A stretch of DNA of 64,000 bases from positions 124,856 to 188,855 of the forward strand of contig NZ_LMNG01000023.1 of NCBI RefSeq assembly GCF_001423295.1, read 5' to 3'. The stretch is from Methylobacterium sp. Leaf112. Its GTDB lineage: Bacteria > Pseudomonadota > Alphaproteobacteria > Rhizobiales > Beijerinckiaceae. Of the stretch, positions 61,784-64,000 are shown piece after piece. Every line of letters begins with the position of its first letter. Positions within the stretch are counted from its first letter, which is position 1. The notes below the pieces were generated by a model. The model saw only the letters and a program-made list of their open reading frames with translations, was not told the DNA's origin and did not search any database. The position numbers and the translations under genes are program-made.

Positions 61784-62632
61784 TCAGGCGGAATGCCCGA
61801 TCCGCTCCACGGTGAACGGCCGGGCGTGCAGGAGGGCCGGTATCCGCGCACGGGCGTCGGTGACGCGGGACAGGTCGATCTCCGCCAGGATCACCCCGGG
61901 CTCGTTTCCGCCGGCATCGGCCAGCACCTTGCCCCAGGGATCGACGATGAGCGAGTGGCCGTAGGTGTCCCGCCCGTCCTCGTGATGGCCGCCCTGCGCC
62001 GCCGAGATCATGAACGATCCCGTCTCGATGGCGCGGGCCCGGTGCAGCACGTGCCAATGGGCCTCGCCGGTCTGCTGGGTGAAACACGCCGGCGCCGTGA
62101 GGATCGTGGCGCCGGCCTCGGCCAGCGCCCGGAACAGGGCCGGGAAGCGGATGTCGTAGCAGATGGTGACGCCGATGGGTGCCCACGGCGTGTCGGCCAC
62201 CACCGCACAGGCTCCTCCCGTATACGTGGCGGATTCGCGCCAGCGCTCGCCGTTGGGCAAATCGACGTCGTAGAGATGGACCTTGTCGTAGGACGCGGTG
62301 ATCGCCCCCTGCCCATCGATGAGGAAGGCACGGTTGGCGATCTTGTCACCGTTGCGCACGGCGAGCGACCCGATCTGGACGACGAGGCCGCGCTCCCGCG
62401 CCACCTCGCGCAGGGCCGCCAGCGTCGGGTCTTCGTCCTGGCCGGTGACCTTCTCGAACAGGCTTGCCTTGCTGCGCTCGACCAGGGAGGTCATCTCCGG
62501 GGTCTGCACGTAATCGGCACCCGCATCCGCCGCCTCGCGCACCAGGGCGACCGCCGCGTCGCGGTTGGCGAGGGGGTCGCGTCCCGAGCGCATCTGCACG
62601 CAGGCGGCGACGAAGCGGGATGCGTCCGTCAC
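61784..62632 (-). CDS. Nitrilase-family carbon-nitrogen hydrolase (Nit1/deaminated-glutathione amidase type)
   Basis: The 282-residue protein has the nitrilase catalytic set Glu46 (TPEM), Lys117 (YDKVHLYDVDLP) and Cys158 (ITICYD-type VTICYDIRFP). YDKVHLYDVDLP with NGERWRES places it in the Nit1/YbeM group, which hydrolyses deaminated glutathione as a repair enzyme. A partner glutaredoxin gene directly upstream (ATGA overlap) supports a glutathione link, though this is inference from context. The start at 62632 matches the family N-terminus (VAACVQMRSG). Confidence 0.88.
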   Translation of the reverse strand: MTDASRFVAACVQMRSGRDPLANRDAAVALVREAADAGADYVQTPEMTSLVERSKASLFEKVTGQDEDPTLAALREVARERGLVVQIGSLAVRNGDKIANRAFLIDGQGAITASYDKVHLYDVDLPNGERWRESATYTGGACAVVADTPWAPIGVTICYDIRFPALFRALAEAGATILTAPACFTQQTGEAHWHVLHRARAIETGSFMISAAQGGHHEDGRDTYGHSLIVDPWGKVLADAGGNEPGVILAEIDLSRVTDARARIPALLHARPFTVERIGHSA

Positions 62633-62889
62633 GAGGCGGACACCATCGGCTCGAGCTTGCCGGCGCCGTTGAGGGCGTAAAGATCGTCACAGCCGCCCAC
62701 ATGGCTCTCACCGACGAAGATCTGCGGCACGCTGGTGCGTCCCCCGGCCCGCTGAACCATGGCGGCGCGCGAGCCGGCCGTCTTCTCGACGTCGATCTCA
62801 GTGAAGACGATGCCCTTCTCTCGAAGCAGGCTCTTGGCCGCCGAGCAGTAAGGGCACCAGGCGGTGGTGTAGATCGTAACCGGCTTCAT
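62629..62889 (-). CDS. grxC: Glutaredoxin 3
   Basis: The 86-residue protein is a classical dithiol glutaredoxin with CPYC (Cys12-Cys15), the cis-proline TSVPQIFVG and the GGCDDLY glutathione-binding end. It reduces disulfides using glutathione in the cytoplasm. It overlaps the nitrilase-family gene by 4 nt and heads that three-gene unit. Confidence 0.95.
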   Translation of the reverse strand: MKPVTIYTTAWCPYCSAAKSLLREKGIVFTEIDVEKTAGSRAAMVQRAGGRTSVPQIFVGESHVGGCDDLYALNGAGKLEPMVSAS

Positions 62890-62978
62890 GTCTCAGGGCC
62901 CCAAGGCGTTCCACATCGCTTATAGGCGAGCCTGGAGACTCTTCCTACTGCGGCGTTCCGCGGGGCCTGAGGCGATTT

Positions 62979-63335
62979 TCAGGCCGCGAGCAGCTTCTCG
63001 ACTTCGTTGACGAGGTCGCGCAGATGGAACGGCTTCGACAGCACCTTGGCGTCCTTCGGAGCCTTCGAATCCGGGTTGAGGGCCACAGCTGCGAAACCCG
63101 TGATGAACATCACCTTGATGTCGGGATCGAGCTCGGTGGCGCGGCGCGCCAGCTCGATGCCGTCCATCTCGGGCATCACGATATCCGTGAGGAGCAGCTC
63201 GAACGGCTCCTCGCGCAGCCGGTTGTAGGCCGAGAGGCCGTTGTCGAACGAGAGCACGTCGTAGCCGGCATTCTGCAACGCCTTGGCCAGGAACCGGCGC
63301 ATGTCGTTGTCGTCTTCCGCGAGGAGGATCTTCAT
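62979..63335 (-). CDS. cpdR: Single-domain response regulator CpdR
   Basis: CpdR is a receiver-only protein that, when unphosphorylated, primes ClpXP at the pole for degradation of cell-cycle substrates. The 118-residue protein has the receiver set: acidic pair in LLAEDDNDM, phospho-acceptor Asp51 (LLLTDIVMPEMDG), Thr/Ser switch in MFITGF, and Lys101 (VLSKPFHL). The run ELARRATELDPDIKVMFITG (20 residues) is almost invariant in CpdR of Rhizobiales. ATG 63335 gives MKILLAEDD; the much longer open frame upstream is not conserved. RcdA-like DUF1465 is 53 kb away. Confidence 0.92.
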   Translation of the reverse strand: MKILLAEDDNDMRRFLAKALQNAGYDVLSFDNGLSAYNRLREEPFELLLTDIVMPEMDGIELARRATELDPDIKVMFITGFAAVALNPDSKAPKDAKVLSKPFHLRDLVNEVEKLLAA

Positions 63336-63555
63336 CGAACGTTGCCTTGTGCCCTTGAGTCGCTGTGTTCTTTCCACAAAGCACCAGCTTGGTAAACAGA
63401 ACGTTGCCAACGGACTCCGGCCGCCCCCCCGGGCTTGGTGTGCGACGGCACCGTGGCCTGCGGGCGACGGGCGCCGTGCCAGTAGACACGGCCCGCACGG
63501 CCCCGCACAGTGGCGCCATGCGTTTTCCCGCCCGGACCGAGGCGCCCGCGCCGCG

Positions 63556-64000
63556 ATGACAGAACCGCTCTCCCCTCCGGATTCTCCGGAACATCCCTGG
63601 TTCGACCCGCCCTTCCGCGTGGACGAGCCTGAGGCCCACACCCTCCCCTTCGTGTTCAATGCGCCCCATTCCGGGGCCGTGTATCCGCGCGCCTTCGTCG
63701 AGGCCTCACGCCTCGACGCCCTGACCCTGCGTCGGTCGGAGGACGCGCATGTCGACCGGCTGTTTGCGCCGGTGGTGGATCTCGGCGCGCCGCTCATGAG
63801 CGCGAACTTCCCCCGGGCCTACCTCGACGTGAACCGCGAGCCCTACGAACTCGACCCACGCATGTTCGACGGGCGATTGCCGGCGTTCGCCAACACACGC
63901 TCCATGCGGGTGGCCGGCGGCCTCGGCACCGTGCCGCGAGTGGTCGCCGACGGACAGGAAATCTATCGCGGACGCCTGCCGGTGGAGGACGCGGTCACCC
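63556..64000 (+). CDS. N-formylglutamate amidohydrolase family protein, 5' part
   Basis: Translation from ATG 63556 runs to the window end (148 codons, open). It has the family features PFVFNAPHSGAVYPRAF near residue 31, LRRSEDAHVDRLF and ANFPRAYLDVNREPYELDP (within 20), typical of N-formylglutamate amidohydrolases (HutG-like). The enzyme type releases glutamate from N-formylglutamate in histidine breakdown, but many family members act elsewhere. No hut genes are visible. The gene is divergent from cpdR over 220 bp. Confidence 0.85.
   Translation, partial: MTEPLSPPDSPEHPWFDPPFRVDEPEAHTLPFVFNAPHSGAVYPRAFVEASRLDALTLRRSEDAHVDRLFAPVVDLGAPLMSANFPRAYLDVNREPYELDPRMFDGRLPAFANTRSMRVAGGLGTVPRVVADGQEIYRGRLPVEDAVT

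Noticed and set aside
1..64000. Insertion sequences, prophage, CRISPR arrays, rRNA operons
   Set aside because: No transposase or integrase motifs, no regularly spaced repeats and no rRNA-like sequence were seen on either strand.

Overview
The window is a GC-rich chromosomal segment of an alphaproteobacterium, most likely a Methylobacterium/Methylorubrum relative of the order Hyphomicrobiales. The order-level call rests on lineage-specific genes: an RcdA-type DUF1465 protein, a CpdR response regulator, a TTAA-N7-TTAA CtrA-type box, and the rimP-nusA-ylxR-infB order. The genus is an inference from overall gene content. No insertion sequence, prophage, CRISPR array or rRNA operon was seen, and coding density is high.

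Layout, left to right. (1) 1-9.5 kb: the 5' end of glgA, a seven-gene malonate decarboxylase operon on the minus strand (mdcA-C-D-E-G-B-H), and divergent glgP. A direct/inverted repeat between mdcA and glgP is a candidate operator. (2) 9.5-14.7 kb: an rcdA-like gene, then rpmH-rnpA-yidC, engB and small membrane proteins. (3) 14.7-17.3 kb: a carboxymuconolactone-decarboxylase-family protein paired with an AtoE-type short-chain fatty acid carrier. (4) 17.4-26.8 kb: the translation/transcription block rimP-nusA-ylxR-infB, a methyltransferase-like gene, then rbfA-truB. (5) 26.8-33.1 kb: an M20 amidohydrolase, a copper P-type ATPase, a PhoR-like histidine kinase and an LPG-synthase-type membrane protein.

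(6) 33.3-42.7 kb is the most unusual part: nine minus-strand genes with overlaps of 1-4 nt at most junctions and no gap over about 31 nt. In transcription order they encode myo-inositol-phosphate synthase, an HD-like protein, a SAM methyltransferase, a Gfo/Idh/MocA dehydrogenase, a stand-alone YcaO protein, a xylose-isomerase-like TIM barrel, a GT4 glycosyltransferase, a PIG-L deacetylase and a uracil-DNA-glycosylase-fold protein. The inositol synthase, GT4 and PIG-L set recalls the first steps of mycothiol synthesis, but neither MshC nor MshD is present. With YcaO and the redox, isomerase and methyl-transfer enzymes, this looks like an undescribed pathway to an inositol-linked amino-sugar compound. 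The product is unknown.

(7) 42.7-50.4 kb: a CtrA-type box, a lytic transglycosylase, a class A penicillin-binding protein fused to a staphylococcal-nuclease-like domain, a CHASE3 chemoreceptor and AMP nucleosidase. (8) 50.5-57 kb: TrmO, then a TriABC-like efflux operon (two adaptors, one RND pump) divergent from a TetR regulator, with a 14-bp palindrome between them. (9) 57-64 kb: an HDAC-family deacetylase, a ceramide-glucosyltransferase-like GT21, a class I glutamine amidotransferase, tRNA-Leu(CAA), a VTT membrane protein, DsbB, DUF1178, a nitrilase-family amidase, glutaredoxin 3, CpdR, and the start of an N-formylglutamate amidohydrolase that runs off the window.

Two cell-cycle proteolysis factors (RcdA-like and CpdR) and one CtrA-type site lie in the same 64 kb. 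All positions were read by eye; family calls rest on recognised motifs, not on database searches.
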